Source: Megasphaera sp. MJR8396C
GTDB taxonomy: Bacteria; Bacillota; Negativicutes; Veillonellales; Megasphaeraceae
Length of the DNA: 43,625 bases
Assembly: GCF_001546855.1 (NCBI RefSeq)
Contig: NZ_KQ958155.1
Location: forward strand, 703-44,327
Reading direction: 5' to 3'
In this document: positions 15,796 through 23,161 of the stretch, piece after piece
Numbering within the stretch: position 1 is the stretch's first letter
Layout: every line of letters starts with the position of its first letter
Notes under the pieces: generated by a model
What the model was told of the DNA's origin: nothing
Databases searched by the model: none
What the model saw: only the letters and a program-made list of their open reading frames with translations
Translations under genes and position numbers: made by a program

Positions 15796-16752
15796 TCAAT
15801 CGGGAATCTCTTCCACTTCCCGTTTGATATTTGCAAATATATCCTTGACCGGCAGGATGTCATGAATTTCCATCATTCGTTTGCCGGAAAATACCAGGCC
15901 TGTTTCAACGTCCCCTTGCTGGGCCCGCGTCAATGCCCGGATAATGCAGTATTTATGGCTGCATTTTTTCAGACAGAAATCACACGTTTCCGGCTTCGGT
16001 GCCGTCCCCAAAAGAATCCGTTCGGAGAATGGCGTACGGATAGCTTGGCCAGGAAGGCCGACAGGGCTGTGTACGAGAATAAAATCTTCCGGTTTATTGG
16101 CCCGGAGATAGACTTCTTTTAAAGCGTCAGCGCCGTTCGATTCGACACTGGCTGCAAAACGGCTGCCCATCTGGACACCGTTGGCTCCGAGACGGAGCAT
16201 TTCTACAACATCGCTTCCATGCAGGACGCCGCCGGCGCCGATGACGGGAATGTCAACAGCGGCCCGTACTTCCGGTACGATGACGCGGCTCGAGCGATTC
16301 GTTCCCAAATGCCCGCCTGCTTCTGCACCTTCGACAACGACGGCCGAAGCACCCAGGGATTGGGATATTTTAGCTAGTTTGGCAGAAGACACAATAGGGA
16401 CAATAGGCGTGCCCGAATCCTTCCCCCAGGCAAACATATCCCGGGAAAAACCTGCGCCTGCCACAACCAGATCGATTCCTTCTTCAATTGCCGTAGTAAC
16501 CAAACCCTTAAATTCGCGGGCTGCTACCATGACATTTATACCTATAATTCCACGAGGAGATAACTTTCTGGCTAACTTAATTTCATGTCGCAATTCGTCA
16601 AAAGGCATGCCAGATGCCGCAATAAGGCCGATACCGCCTTCATTGGCTACTGCTGCCGCCAAACGGGCTGTGGACAAACGGATTGCCATACCACCTTGAA
16701 TAATTGGCACCTTTGCTACAAGCTTACCTATTCTTAATTCTGGCAGCTTCAC
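15796..16752 (-). CDS. fabK: FabK-like enoyl-ACP reductase II / nitronate monooxygenase family flavoprotein
   Basis: This 318-residue FMN-dependent TIM barrel belongs to the family of FabK and nitronate monooxygenases. Visible features are IIQGGMA near the N-terminus, EGAEAGGHLG with the catalytic-type histidine (His148) and the FMN phosphate loop IGAGGVLHG. Context, between acpP and fabF with no fabI in the window, points to the last reduction step of elongation. The start is a GTG at 16752: GGAGG lies 8 nt upstream and falls inside the longer ATG frame. Unusual is a C-terminal cluster of four cysteines, C-x2-C-x3-C-x4-C (257, 260, 264, 269), which the pneumococcal FabK as I recall it lacks. 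The symbol is by context; a different flavin oxidoreductase is possible. Confidence 0.75.
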   Translation of the reverse strand: MKLPELRIGKLVAKVPIIQGGMAIRLSTARLAAAVANEGGIGLIAASGMPFDELRHEIKLARKLSPRGIIGINVMVAAREFKGLVTTAIEEGIDLVVAGAGFSRDMFAWGKDSGTPIVPIVSSAKLAKISQSLGASAVVVEGAEAGGHLGTNRSSRVIVPEVRAAVDIPVIGAGGVLHGSDVVEMLRLGANGVQMGSRFAASVESNGADALKEVYLRANKPEDFILVHSPVGLPGQAIRTPFSERILLGTAPKPETCDFCLKKCSHKYCIIRALTRAQQGDVETGLVFSGKRMMEIHDILPVKDIFANIKREVEEIPD

Positions 16753-16825
16753 TCTGTTTTCCTCCATTCAAGATACCAGGAGGGGAAGACACACAGGCCT
16801 TCCCCTTCAGGCTCTTATTGCAAAC

Positions 16826-17071
16826 TTATGCTTTCTTTTCCTTTTCAATGTAATCAACTGTATCTTTGACAGTTTTGATTTTTTCAGCAACATCGTCAGG
16901 GATTTCGATATTGAATTCTTCTTCGAAAGCCATGATCAGTTCTACGATGTCCAAGGAATCAGCGCCTAAATCATCGATGTAAGCAGCGTCCATTTTGACT
17001 TCTTTTTCGTCAACGCCTAACTGTTCAACAACAATGCTCTTTACTTTTTCAAAAGTATTTTCTTCGCTCAT
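16826..17071 (-). CDS. acpP: Acyl carrier protein
   Basis: ACP carries growing acyl chains on 4'-phosphopantetheine. The 81-residue acidic protein has the attachment serine in DLGADSLD (Ser39) and the usual four-helix pattern. The ATG at 17071 is preferred over the one at 17077 because the AAAGGGGGTG site ends only 2 nt before the upstream ATG. It sits between fabG and the FabK-like gene. Confidence 0.97.
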   Translation of the reverse strand: MSEENTFEKVKSIVVEQLGVDEKEVKMDAAYIDDLGADSLDIVELIMAFEEEFNIEIPDDVAEKIKTVKDTVDYIEKEKKA

Positions 17072-17105
17072 GTCCATTCACCCCCTTTCAGTGGAGTATG
17101 ATTTT

Positions 17106-17849
17106 TTACATTACCATGCCGCCGTCGACATTCAAGGTCTGGCCGGTAATATAGCTGGCATCATCCGATGCAAGGAATAACACGGCTTTTGCCACTTCTT
17201 CCGGCTGAGCCACGCGGCCCATGGGAATCGTTTTAATCATGGCATCGACAGTGTCCTCGCCGAGGACCGCCGTCATGTCCGTTTCGATGCATCCCGGAGC
17301 AATGGCATTGCAGCGGATGTTTCGCGAAGCCAGTTCTTTGGCAACCGATTTGGTGAAACCGATGAGGCCTGCTTTGGCCGCAGCATAGTTGGCCTGGCCG
17401 GCATTGCCTGTTTCACCGACGACAGACGTAATGTTGATAATCGAACCGCTGCGCTGCTTCATCATCAGCCGGGTAACGGCCTTGGTGCAGTGGAAAGCGC
17501 CGGTAAGATTGGTGTCAAGCACGGCCTGCCAGTCGTCTTCTTTCATGATCATGAGCAGGCCGTCACGGGTGATGCCTGCGTTATTGACTAAAATGTCGAT
17601 ACGTCCCAATTCTTTCTTGACGTCTTTGACCATAGCAGTGACGGCAGCTTCATCAGCCACATCACACTGGATGGCAAGGCCTTTGCGCCCTTTTTCTTCG
17701 ATAAGGCGGACCGTTTCTTCAGCAGCGGCGGTATTGCCGGCATAGATGACAGCGACGTCGGCACCGGCTTCAGCAAGGGTCAGCGCTGCCGCACGGCCGA
17801 TGCCGCGGGAGCCGCCGGTAACGATGGCTGTTTTTCCTGTTAACTGCAT
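17106..17849 (-). CDS. fabG: 3-oxoacyl-ACP reductase
   Basis: FabG reduces 3-oxoacyl-ACP with NADPH. The 247-residue short-chain dehydrogenase has the cofactor motif TGGSRGIGRA, NNAGITRDGL, the catalytic serine in NITSVVGETG and YAAAK with the Tyr/Lys pair. The C-terminal TGQTLNVDGGMVM is typical of FabG. The start at 17849 (MQLTGKTAI) follows AGGAGG and lies one base after the fabD stop, implying translational coupling. Confidence 0.97.
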   Translation of the reverse strand: MQLTGKTAIVTGGSRGIGRAAALTLAEAGADVAVIYAGNTAAAEETVRLIEEKGRKGLAIQCDVADEAAVTAMVKDVKKELGRIDILVNNAGITRDGLLMIMKEDDWQAVLDTNLTGAFHCTKAVTRLMMKQRSGSIINITSVVGETGNAGQANYAAAKAGLIGFTKSVAKELASRNIRCNAIAPGCIETDMTAVLGEDTVDAMIKTIPMGRVAQPEEVAKAVLFLASDDASYITGQTLNVDGGMVM

Positions 17850-17850
17850 T

Positions 17851-18795
17851 TTATCGAACCTCCTGGAAAAATTCAAGCGTTTTCTTTAAGGAAGGAATAT
17901 CTTCTACATTTTCACTGTGGATTTTGCGGTCAATTTTCCGATTAAAACCACAAAGGGTTTTACCCGGACCGACTTCTACGAAGTTTTCCGCGCCAAAGTC
18001 GAGCATGGTCTTGGTGCAGTCGATCCAGAGGACGGGGCTGGCCGCCTGTTTGATAAGGGATGCCTTGATATCGGCTGCAGCCGTTTCAATCTGGCCGTTG
18101 ACATTGGCAACGACGGGAATCTTGGCATCGGAAATGGTAATATCGTCGAGGACTTCGGCCAGGCGTTTTGCCGCCGGTTCCATGAGCGTGCTGTGGAAGG
18201 GAGCGCTGACGTGAAGGAGAACGGCGCGTTTCGCACCAGCAGCCTTCATGCGGTCTGCCGCTTCTTCAACGGCTTTAGTGCTGCCGGCAATGACGATCTG
18301 GCCGGGGCAGTTGAAGTTGACGGCCTGAACGACGCCGCCTGCCTTAGAAATGTCGGCGCAGATTTCTTTGATCTTATCTTCGTCTAAGCCGAGGATAGCC
18401 GCCATGCCGCCTTCTCCGAGGGGAACGGCTTCCTGCATGAACTGGCCGCGGAGGCGGACGGTCCGCACAGCGTCGGCAAAGGTCAAGGAACCGGCTGCGA
18501 CGAGAGCTGAATATTCACCGAGGCTGTGACCGGCTGCGATGTCCGGGGTCAGGCCTTCCTGAGCCAGGACGCGGCAGCATGCCGTGCTGGCCGTAAGGAT
18601 GGCCGGCTGTGTATTATAGGTCTTCATCAGTTCTTCGTCAGGACCTTCAAAGCAAAGTTTCGTCAGCGAGAAACCCAAGGCATCGTCAGCTTCTTCAAAG
18701 AGCTGTTTTACGACCGGGTAGGCATCGTATAAATCTTTGACCATACCCACTTTTTGGGCACCCTGTCCGGGAAAAACAAAGGCTTTCTTCATCAT
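17851..18795 (-). CDS. fabD: Malonyl-CoA:ACP transacylase
   Basis: FabD loads malonate onto ACP. The 314-residue protein shows FPGQGAQ at the N-terminus, the nucleophile motif GHSLGEYSAL (Ser91), a conserved arginine in VRLRGQFMQEA and the catalytic histidine in SAPFHSTLM. GAGAGGTG precedes the ATG. It is in the fabH-fabD-fabG-acpP order usual for FapR operons. Confidence 0.97.
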   Translation of the reverse strand: MMKKAFVFPGQGAQKVGMVKDLYDAYPVVKQLFEEADDALGFSLTKLCFEGPDEELMKTYNTQPAILTASTACCRVLAQEGLTPDIAAGHSLGEYSALVAAGSLTFADAVRTVRLRGQFMQEAVPLGEGGMAAILGLDEDKIKEICADISKAGGVVQAVNFNCPGQIVIAGSTKAVEEAADRMKAAGAKRAVLLHVSAPFHSTLMEPAAKRLAEVLDDITISDAKIPVVANVNGQIETAAADIKASLIKQAASPVLWIDCTKTMLDFGAENFVEVGPGKTLCGFNRKIDRKIHSENVEDIPSLKKTLEFFQEVR

Positions 18796-18817
18796 CAGTC
18801 ACACCTCTCACAAAAAA

Positions 18818-19813
18818 TTAATACCATTTCATAACTAAGCCGGCCCACGTCAGTCCGGCGCCAAATCCAGCCAAAACGACGATGTCGTCGCGCTTCATGC
18901 GGCCTTGACGCAAGGCTTCATCGAGGGCAATGGGAATGGATGCCCCGGACGTGTTGGCGTATTTATCGATATTGACAAAGACTTTTTCCATGGGAAGGTG
19001 GAGCCGTTTGGCTGCCGATTGAATGATGCGGGTATTGGCCTGATGAGGAACCATGAGGTCGATGTCTTCGTAACTGAGACCGGCCCGTTCCAAGGCTTTT
19101 TCCGCCGTCCGTCCCATGACTTTGACAGCAAATTTATACACTTCCTTGCCGTCCATCTTGATGTACGTTTCATGTTTCGCCCGAGCTTCATCGGTCGGCA
19201 AAATAGCGACCCCGCTGGACGGGATGTTCAGGTATTTGCCGCCGCTTCCGTCGGCGCCCATGTCAGCACCGAGGATGCCGTAGCCCTGCGGTACGGGACC
19301 GAATACAGCGGCTCCGGCGCCGTCGCCGAAGAGGACGCACGTATTGCGGTCGGTCATGTCGAGGAAACGGCTGAGGATTTCAGCCCCGATGACCAAAACG
19401 TGGCGGTACATGCCCGTTTCGATGTACTGTGCCGCCGTAATGGCGCCATAGGCAAAGCCCGAGCAGGCTGCATACAAATCGAAGACAGCGGCGTTCTTGG
19501 CACCGATATTATCCTGGACGATGCAGGCCGTTGACGGGATGGTCATGTCCGGCGTCAAGGTGCAGACGATAATCATATCCAGGTCTTCAGCTGACAGATT
19601 GGCCATTTCCAAAGCCTGTTTCGCCGCGATGGTGCACATATCCGACGTATTCATTCCGTCTTCGGCAAAGTGACGCGTTTTGATGCCGGTACGGCTCTGA
19701 ATCCATTCATCCGATGTATCGACATACTTTTCCAATTCTTTATTGGTAACGACTCTATCGGGTACATAATGGCCCGTACCCAGCACACCGGCTGCGTTAG
19801 CTTTCACTATCAT
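18818..19813 (-). CDS. fabH: 3-oxoacyl-ACP synthase III
   Basis: FabH starts fatty-acid synthesis by condensing acyl-CoA with malonyl-ACP. The 331-residue protein has the catalytic Cys117 in YAACSGFAYG, the histidine in VPHQANTRI and the asparagine in NTSGASIP. Its start overlaps the 3' end of plsX by 17 bp and has GAGGTAG upstream, so translation is probably coupled. Primer choice (straight or branched) cannot be read from sequence. Confidence 0.97.
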   Translation of the reverse strand: MIVKANAAGVLGTGHYVPDRVVTNKELEKYVDTSDEWIQSRTGIKTRHFAEDGMNTSDMCTIAAKQALEMANLSAEDLDMIIVCTLTPDMTIPSTACIVQDNIGAKNAAVFDLYAACSGFAYGAITAAQYIETGMYRHVLVIGAEILSRFLDMTDRNTCVLFGDGAGAAVFGPVPQGYGILGADMGADGSGGKYLNIPSSGVAILPTDEARAKHETYIKMDGKEVYKFAVKVMGRTAEKALERAGLSYEDIDLMVPHQANTRIIQSAAKRLHLPMEKVFVNIDKYANTSGASIPIALDEALRQGRMKRDDIVVLAGFGAGLTWAGLVMKWY

Positions 19814-20822
19814 ACTGTTCTACCTCTTCTTCCTCTATACTTTTTCGAATATGGCCGATGACGTCTTGCTCTGCAATTTCGCCGGCCACGCGGACAGCGT
19901 TTTTAATGGCCTTGGCCTTAGAGCTGCCGTGGCAGATGATAAAGCTGCCGTTGACGCCAAGTAGTGGCGCTCCGCCGTATTCGGTAAAGTCTAGTCGCTT
20001 CTTGAGCGATTTCAAAGCCGGATAGATGGCAAGCGCCCCTAATTTAGCGATGAAGCCGCTCTGCTTGATCGTGTCGCGGACGAGACGGATGATGAACATG
20101 GCCATGCCTTCTCCAAATTTCAAGATGACATTGCCGATGAATCCGTCACAGACGACGACGTCGACCGTTCCTTTCGGTATATCTCGGCCTTCTACGTTGC
20201 CGTAGAAAGTAATGGTTTTCAAATTTTCCAACATGGGATAGGTTTTTTGACACAATTCATTGCCCTTCGACGCTTCTTCCCCGATATTCAGGAGACCGAC
20301 AGCCGGCTTTTCAATGCCGAGGATGTATTTGGCGTAATGGCAGCCCATGATGGCGCCTTCAACCAAGTGTTTCGGCTTGCTGCTGGAGTTAGCCCCGGAA
20401 TCGAGGAGGACGGTAATCCCCTTTTTAGAAGGGATCGGCGTCGCAATGCAAGGGCGTTCAATCCCCTTGATGCGGCCCAGTTCGAAAAGGGCAGCTGTGA
20501 CAGCGGCCCCGGTGCTGCCGGCGGCAACGACAGCATCACATGCGCCGTTTTTTACCAAGCGTGCAGCAACGACGATGGATGCGTCTTTCTTGCGGCGAAT
20601 GGCCTGAGCTGGATGCTCGCCCATTTCGATGACTTCACTGGCATGGACGATCGACAGGCGTTCATTTTCTTTCGCCCCATACGTCGTCAATACCTGGCGT
20701 ATCTTCGTTTCGTCACCGACCAGGACGACATCGTAATCATATGCTTTGACGGCTTCGATGGCACCGAGGACAATTTCTTCCGGTGCGTAATCGCCGCCCA
20801 TCGCATCTACTGCTATTTTCAT
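19797..20822 (-). CDS. plsX: Phosphate acyltransferase PlsX
   Basis: PlsX converts acyl-ACP to acyl-phosphate for PlsY, linking fatty-acid to phospholipid synthesis at the membrane face. The 341-residue protein has the N-terminal IAVDAMGGDYAP, the conserved ANSSSKP region, VGLLNIGEE, GNVEGRDIPKG and VCDGFIGNV. GGAGCGG precedes the ATG. It begins 15 nt after fapR, the standard Firmicute pairing. Confidence 0.97.
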   Translation of the reverse strand: MKIAVDAMGGDYAPEEIVLGAIEAVKAYDYDVVLVGDETKIRQVLTTYGAKENERLSIVHASEVIEMGEHPAQAIRRKKDASIVVAARLVKNGACDAVVAAGSTGAAVTAALFELGRIKGIERPCIATPIPSKKGITVLLDSGANSSSKPKHLVEGAIMGCHYAKYILGIEKPAVGLLNIGEEASKGNELCQKTYPMLENLKTITFYGNVEGRDIPKGTVDVVVCDGFIGNVILKFGEGMAMFIIRLVRDTIKQSGFIAKLGALAIYPALKSLKKRLDFTEYGGAPLLGVNGSFIICHGSSKAKAIKNAVRVAGEIAEQDVIGHIRKSIEEEEVEQYDSES

Positions 20823-20837
20823 GATACTACCGCTCCA

Positions 20838-21380
20838 TTATTCCAAAGATTCTATAATAAATTTCGCCCGGAACACTTCTTTTCTCATCTTCCGAATCGT
20901 AACCCATACGTAGTATTTCTGGTCGCGCTGGCGGATGACGTCAGCTTTGGCAATCAGTTTATCGCCTACGGTGACGGGCTGTTTATATTTTACATTGGCC
21001 ACTGCCGTGATACAGACAGGAAGGTTTAACACTGTCCGTGCCAAGGAGCTGGCCTGGGCATACAGGCATTGGGAGCGCACGATATGGGCTTCGTCGACCA
21101 TATCATCCGTAGCCGTCATAATCGAAATGGCATTCTTTCCGATGATGCAGTCTACGAGTTCGCCGACGACGGTCGCATTTCGCAGTTTGGGCTGCGCCTC
21201 CTCCGCCTTTTGGCGGATGCGGATGCGCATTTCAGGGATCCCCAAGGCCATTCGGTCCAAGCGGATTGTAGCTACACTGACGGAAAGTTCTTCAGCTAAT
21301 TCTTCGTCATTTATAAAAGGATTATCTTCAATTCGCTTCTGTAACAAAGCATGTCGCTTATCTCTTGCTATACGGACCAT
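20838..21380 (-). CDS. fapR: Fatty acid and phospholipid biosynthesis repressor FapR
   Basis: FapR represses fatty-acid and phospholipid genes until malonyl-CoA releases it. The 180-residue protein has a DeoR-like helix-turn-helix (INDEELAEELSVSVATIRLDR, about 23-43; shown here as 21 positions by range) and a C-terminal hot-dog domain that binds malonyl-CoA (about 65-180). The ATG at 21380 has AAGGGTGA upstream; the longer frame starts at a TTG inside the operator. A good promoter and an operator-like sequence precede it, so it controls its own operon of plsX, fab genes, acpP and probably rnc. Confidence 0.94.
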   Translation of the reverse strand: MVRIARDKRHALLQKRIEDNPFINDEELAEELSVSVATIRLDRMALGIPEMRIRIRQKAEEAQPKLRNATVVGELVDCIIGKNAISIMTATDDMVDEAHIVRSQCLYAQASSLARTVLNLPVCITAVANVKYKQPVTVGDKLIAKADVIRQRDQKYYVWVTIRKMRKEVFRAKFIIESLE

Positions 21381-21397
21381 GTCATTCACCCTTGAAA

Positions 21398-21414
21398 TTA
21401 TTACCAAGTATTAT
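21398..21414 (-). promoter_or_regulatory. Candidate FapR operator
   Basis: The plus strand reads TTATTACCAAGTATTAT, about 11 of 17 matches to the B. subtilis FapR site TTAGTACCTGATACTAA as I recall it. It lies just downstream of the expected fapR transcription start. Confidence 0.55.
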
Positions 21415-21432
21415 TAGCACATACAACTAGAG

Positions 21433-21461
21433 ATTATATAATGTTTTGACGATTTTGGCAA
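21433..21461 (-). promoter_or_regulatory. fapR operon promoter
   Basis: The minus strand has -35 TTGCCA (21461-21456), a 17-bp spacer and -10 TATAAT (21438-21433), directly after the terminator of the small PC4-like gene. Confidence 0.85.
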
Positions 21462-21467
21462 GGAAAA

Positions 21468-21521
21468 TAAAAAAAGTATGCTTTCATCCCATTCATTCTC
21501 GTTGAATTGCCGAAAGCATAC
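21468..21521 (-). terminator. Terminator of the PC4/YdbC-like gene
   Basis: On the minus strand GTATGCTTTC (21521-21512) pairs with GAAAGCATAC (21485-21476), with a 26-nt apical part containing an ATTC/GAAT pairing, and is followed by seven T. Confidence 0.8.
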
Positions 21522-21531
21522 TCCTCACTCC

Positions 21532-21762
21532 TTAGTATTTATCGAAATCCATTTCGTTCAATACGTCACGCAGTTTTTCCAACTCTTCCTTGGTCATGGT
21601 AATTCCCTTGGTCATCGCCTGGTAATCCGGATCCCACGAGCGCAGATCGAACTTAGGAGCCCGATTATTCCAGCTGATATAAGTCAATTCTTTGCGCCAG
21701 CCGTCTTTATTTTCAGACAAGGTGCCGCAAATATCTTCGATGTTAAAATTTAACTGTGCCAT
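21532..21762 (-). CDS. PC4/YdbC-like single-stranded nucleic-acid-binding protein
   Basis: This 76-residue protein resembles the bacterial PC4-like YdbC family: GWRKELTYISWNN, KFDLRSWDPDYQAMTKGIT and the C-terminal helix MTKEELEKLRDVLNEM. PC4-type proteins bind single-stranded DNA as dimers through a curved beta sheet. The role in bacteria is not settled. The start at 21762 (MAQLNFNIE) has GGGAGG 6 nt upstream; the longer frame has no such site. It has its own promoter and terminator, so it is monocistronic. Confidence 0.78.
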   Translation of the reverse strand: MAQLNFNIEDICGTLSENKDGWRKELTYISWNNRAPKFDLRSWDPDYQAMTKGITMTKEELEKLRDVLNEMDFDKY

Positions 21763-21830
21763 TGTATACCTCCCGATAGCGTTCATTGTTTGCATCATGT
21801 CAGGTTACGTCCATAACCCAATTATTTTAT

Positions 21831-21858
21831 ATAATAGCAAATATGCAAATTATGTCAA
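21831..21858 (-). promoter_or_regulatory. Promoter of the PC4/YdbC-like gene
   Basis: The minus strand has a consensus -35 TTGACA (21858-21853), a 16-bp spacer and -10 TATTAT (21836-21831). Confidence 0.75.
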
Positions 21859-21896
21859 TACAGCAGATTCGCCAATAATGTCAAGCTTTTTTTCCC

Positions 21897-22733
21897 TTAT
21901 CCGTGGCTCTTTCTCCGCTTGAAAAGCCCTCCGTGGGCCTCGCTGATATCGAAGACGGAGACGAAAGCGGCCGGGTCGATGGTCGTAATGGCGTCGCGGA
22001 TCTTGGTAATTTCAAGACGCGATACGACGCAGTACAGGATCATCGTCTTTTCCCGACGATAGGCGCCTTCGCCGTTGATGAGGGTCACGGCACGGCCCAT
22101 ATCCTGAGTGAGGCACTGGGCAACGGCGTCGTGTTTTCCCGTTACGATGAGCATACCCTTCATTTCATCGAGACCGGTCGTAACGACGTCGATCATCTTA
22201 TAGGCAATGAAGTAGGCGACCAGGGAATACATGGCACTGTCCCAGGAAAAGACGAAGCCCGAACTGCCTAAAATGAAGAGGTTAAAGAACATAATGATTT
22301 CGCCGACGGAAAAAGGCATCTGCCGATCGGCGATGATGGCCAACACTTCCGTACCGTCAAGGGATCCGCCCCAGCGAATGATGAGGCCGACGCCGAGACC
22401 GATGATGATGCCGCCGTAAATGGTCGACAGAAAAGGATCTGACGTGACCGGCGGATAGTGAAGGAAATCACTCCATACGGACAGACAGAGAATAGAAAAT
22501 AAGGATGACACGGTGAAAAAAGCACCGATCTTTTTATACCCGAATATAAAAAAGGGAATGTTCAATACGATGATGAAAATACTGAAGCTGATTCCCGTGA
22601 TTTCAGCAGCCATGAGGGCAATACCGACGACACCGCCGTCAATGACGTGGTTCGGAACGAGGAATACGTCGAGCCCGATGGTATAGATAAAGGCACCGAA
22701 GGCAAGCCCTAAGGCGCGTAAGAAATATTTCAT
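21897..22733 (-). CDS. YitT-family membrane protein (DUF161 + DUF2179)
   Basis: This is a 278-residue protein with about five hydrophobic segments in the first 180 residues, including the family stretches FLVPNHVIDGGVVGIAL and GLIIRWGGSLDGTEVLA, and a soluble C-terminal DUF2179 domain (about 185-275, with REKTMILYCVVSRLEI and DPAAFVSVFDISEAHGG). It is probably an inner-membrane transporter or sensor, but the function is unknown. Its ATG overlaps the stop of the preceding gene by 4 bp, so it is translationally coupled with the YqgF-like protein. No terminator is clear downstream. Confidence 0.88.
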   Translation of the reverse strand: MKYFLRALGLAFGAFIYTIGLDVFLVPNHVIDGGVVGIALMAAEITGISFSIFIIVLNIPFFIFGYKKIGAFFTVSSLFSILCLSVWSDFLHYPPVTSDPFLSTIYGGIIIGLGVGLIIRWGGSLDGTEVLAIIADRQMPFSVGEIIMFFNLFILGSSGFVFSWDSAMYSLVAYFIAYKMIDVVTTGLDEMKGMLIVTGKHDAVAQCLTQDMGRAVTLINGEGAYRREKTMILYCVVSRLEITKIRDAITTIDPAAFVSVFDISEAHGGLFKRRKSHG

Positions 22734-23149
22734 AGATTACCTCCCTGTTTTTTCGTAATATAGCGGCGGCCGATAATCCAGGCGACAAAATCGTCGACCG
22801 GTTCCGGCGGATATTGAAGTGACAAGGGGATGAAGCGCCGCCACCCCTTGCGCGGTGTGCACTGAAAATAGAGATTACGGCCTTCAACGGTCGTAAATTT
22901 TTCATCGATGAGTGAAAAAGTGACGGCACGGCGGCCATCGGCAATCCACTGCTCGACTAAAGGCTGCAGATGCTTATGGTTCGTCCCGTCACCCATGACG
23001 ATATGAGAAAAAGGGTACTTCCCATAGATCTCCTCTACGTAAGAAAGGAGGTCCGGCGTCGGCACGATGGCTTTCGTGACCAGGCTGCCGTCGTCATTTA
23101 CAACGGCGGTCCCAGTCTTTTCTGAGCCCGGGTCAATGGCAAAAATCAT
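22730..23149 (-). CDS. YqgF/RuvC-like RNase H-fold protein
   Basis: The 139-residue protein begins MIFAIDPGSEKTGTAVV, the first strand of the YqgF/RuvX fold. It keeps three acidic positions that would form an active site: Asp6, Glu83 in LIDEKFTT and Asp119/Asp120 in VDDFVAWIIG. True RuvX/YqgF acts in 16S rRNA maturation or Holliday junction cleavage; this seems a diverged paralogue, as its middle part is unlike standard YqgF. Context with DUF3084 and YitT gives no clear function. It starts 12 nt after the DUF3084 gene. Confidence 0.72.
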   Translation of the reverse strand: MIFAIDPGSEKTGTAVVNDDGSLVTKAIVPTPDLLSYVEEIYGKYPFSHIVMGDGTNHKHLQPLVEQWIADGRRAVTFSLIDEKFTTVEGRNLYFQCTPRKGWRRFIPLSLQYPPEPVDDFVAWIIGRRYITKKQGGNL

Positions 23150-23161
23150 GGTCTTCCTCCC

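Noticed and set aside
15762-15863. An ATG-started 34-residue extension of FabF
   Set aside because: It reaches back into the preceding gene; the TTG at 15761 has a good ribosome binding site and gives the normal length.
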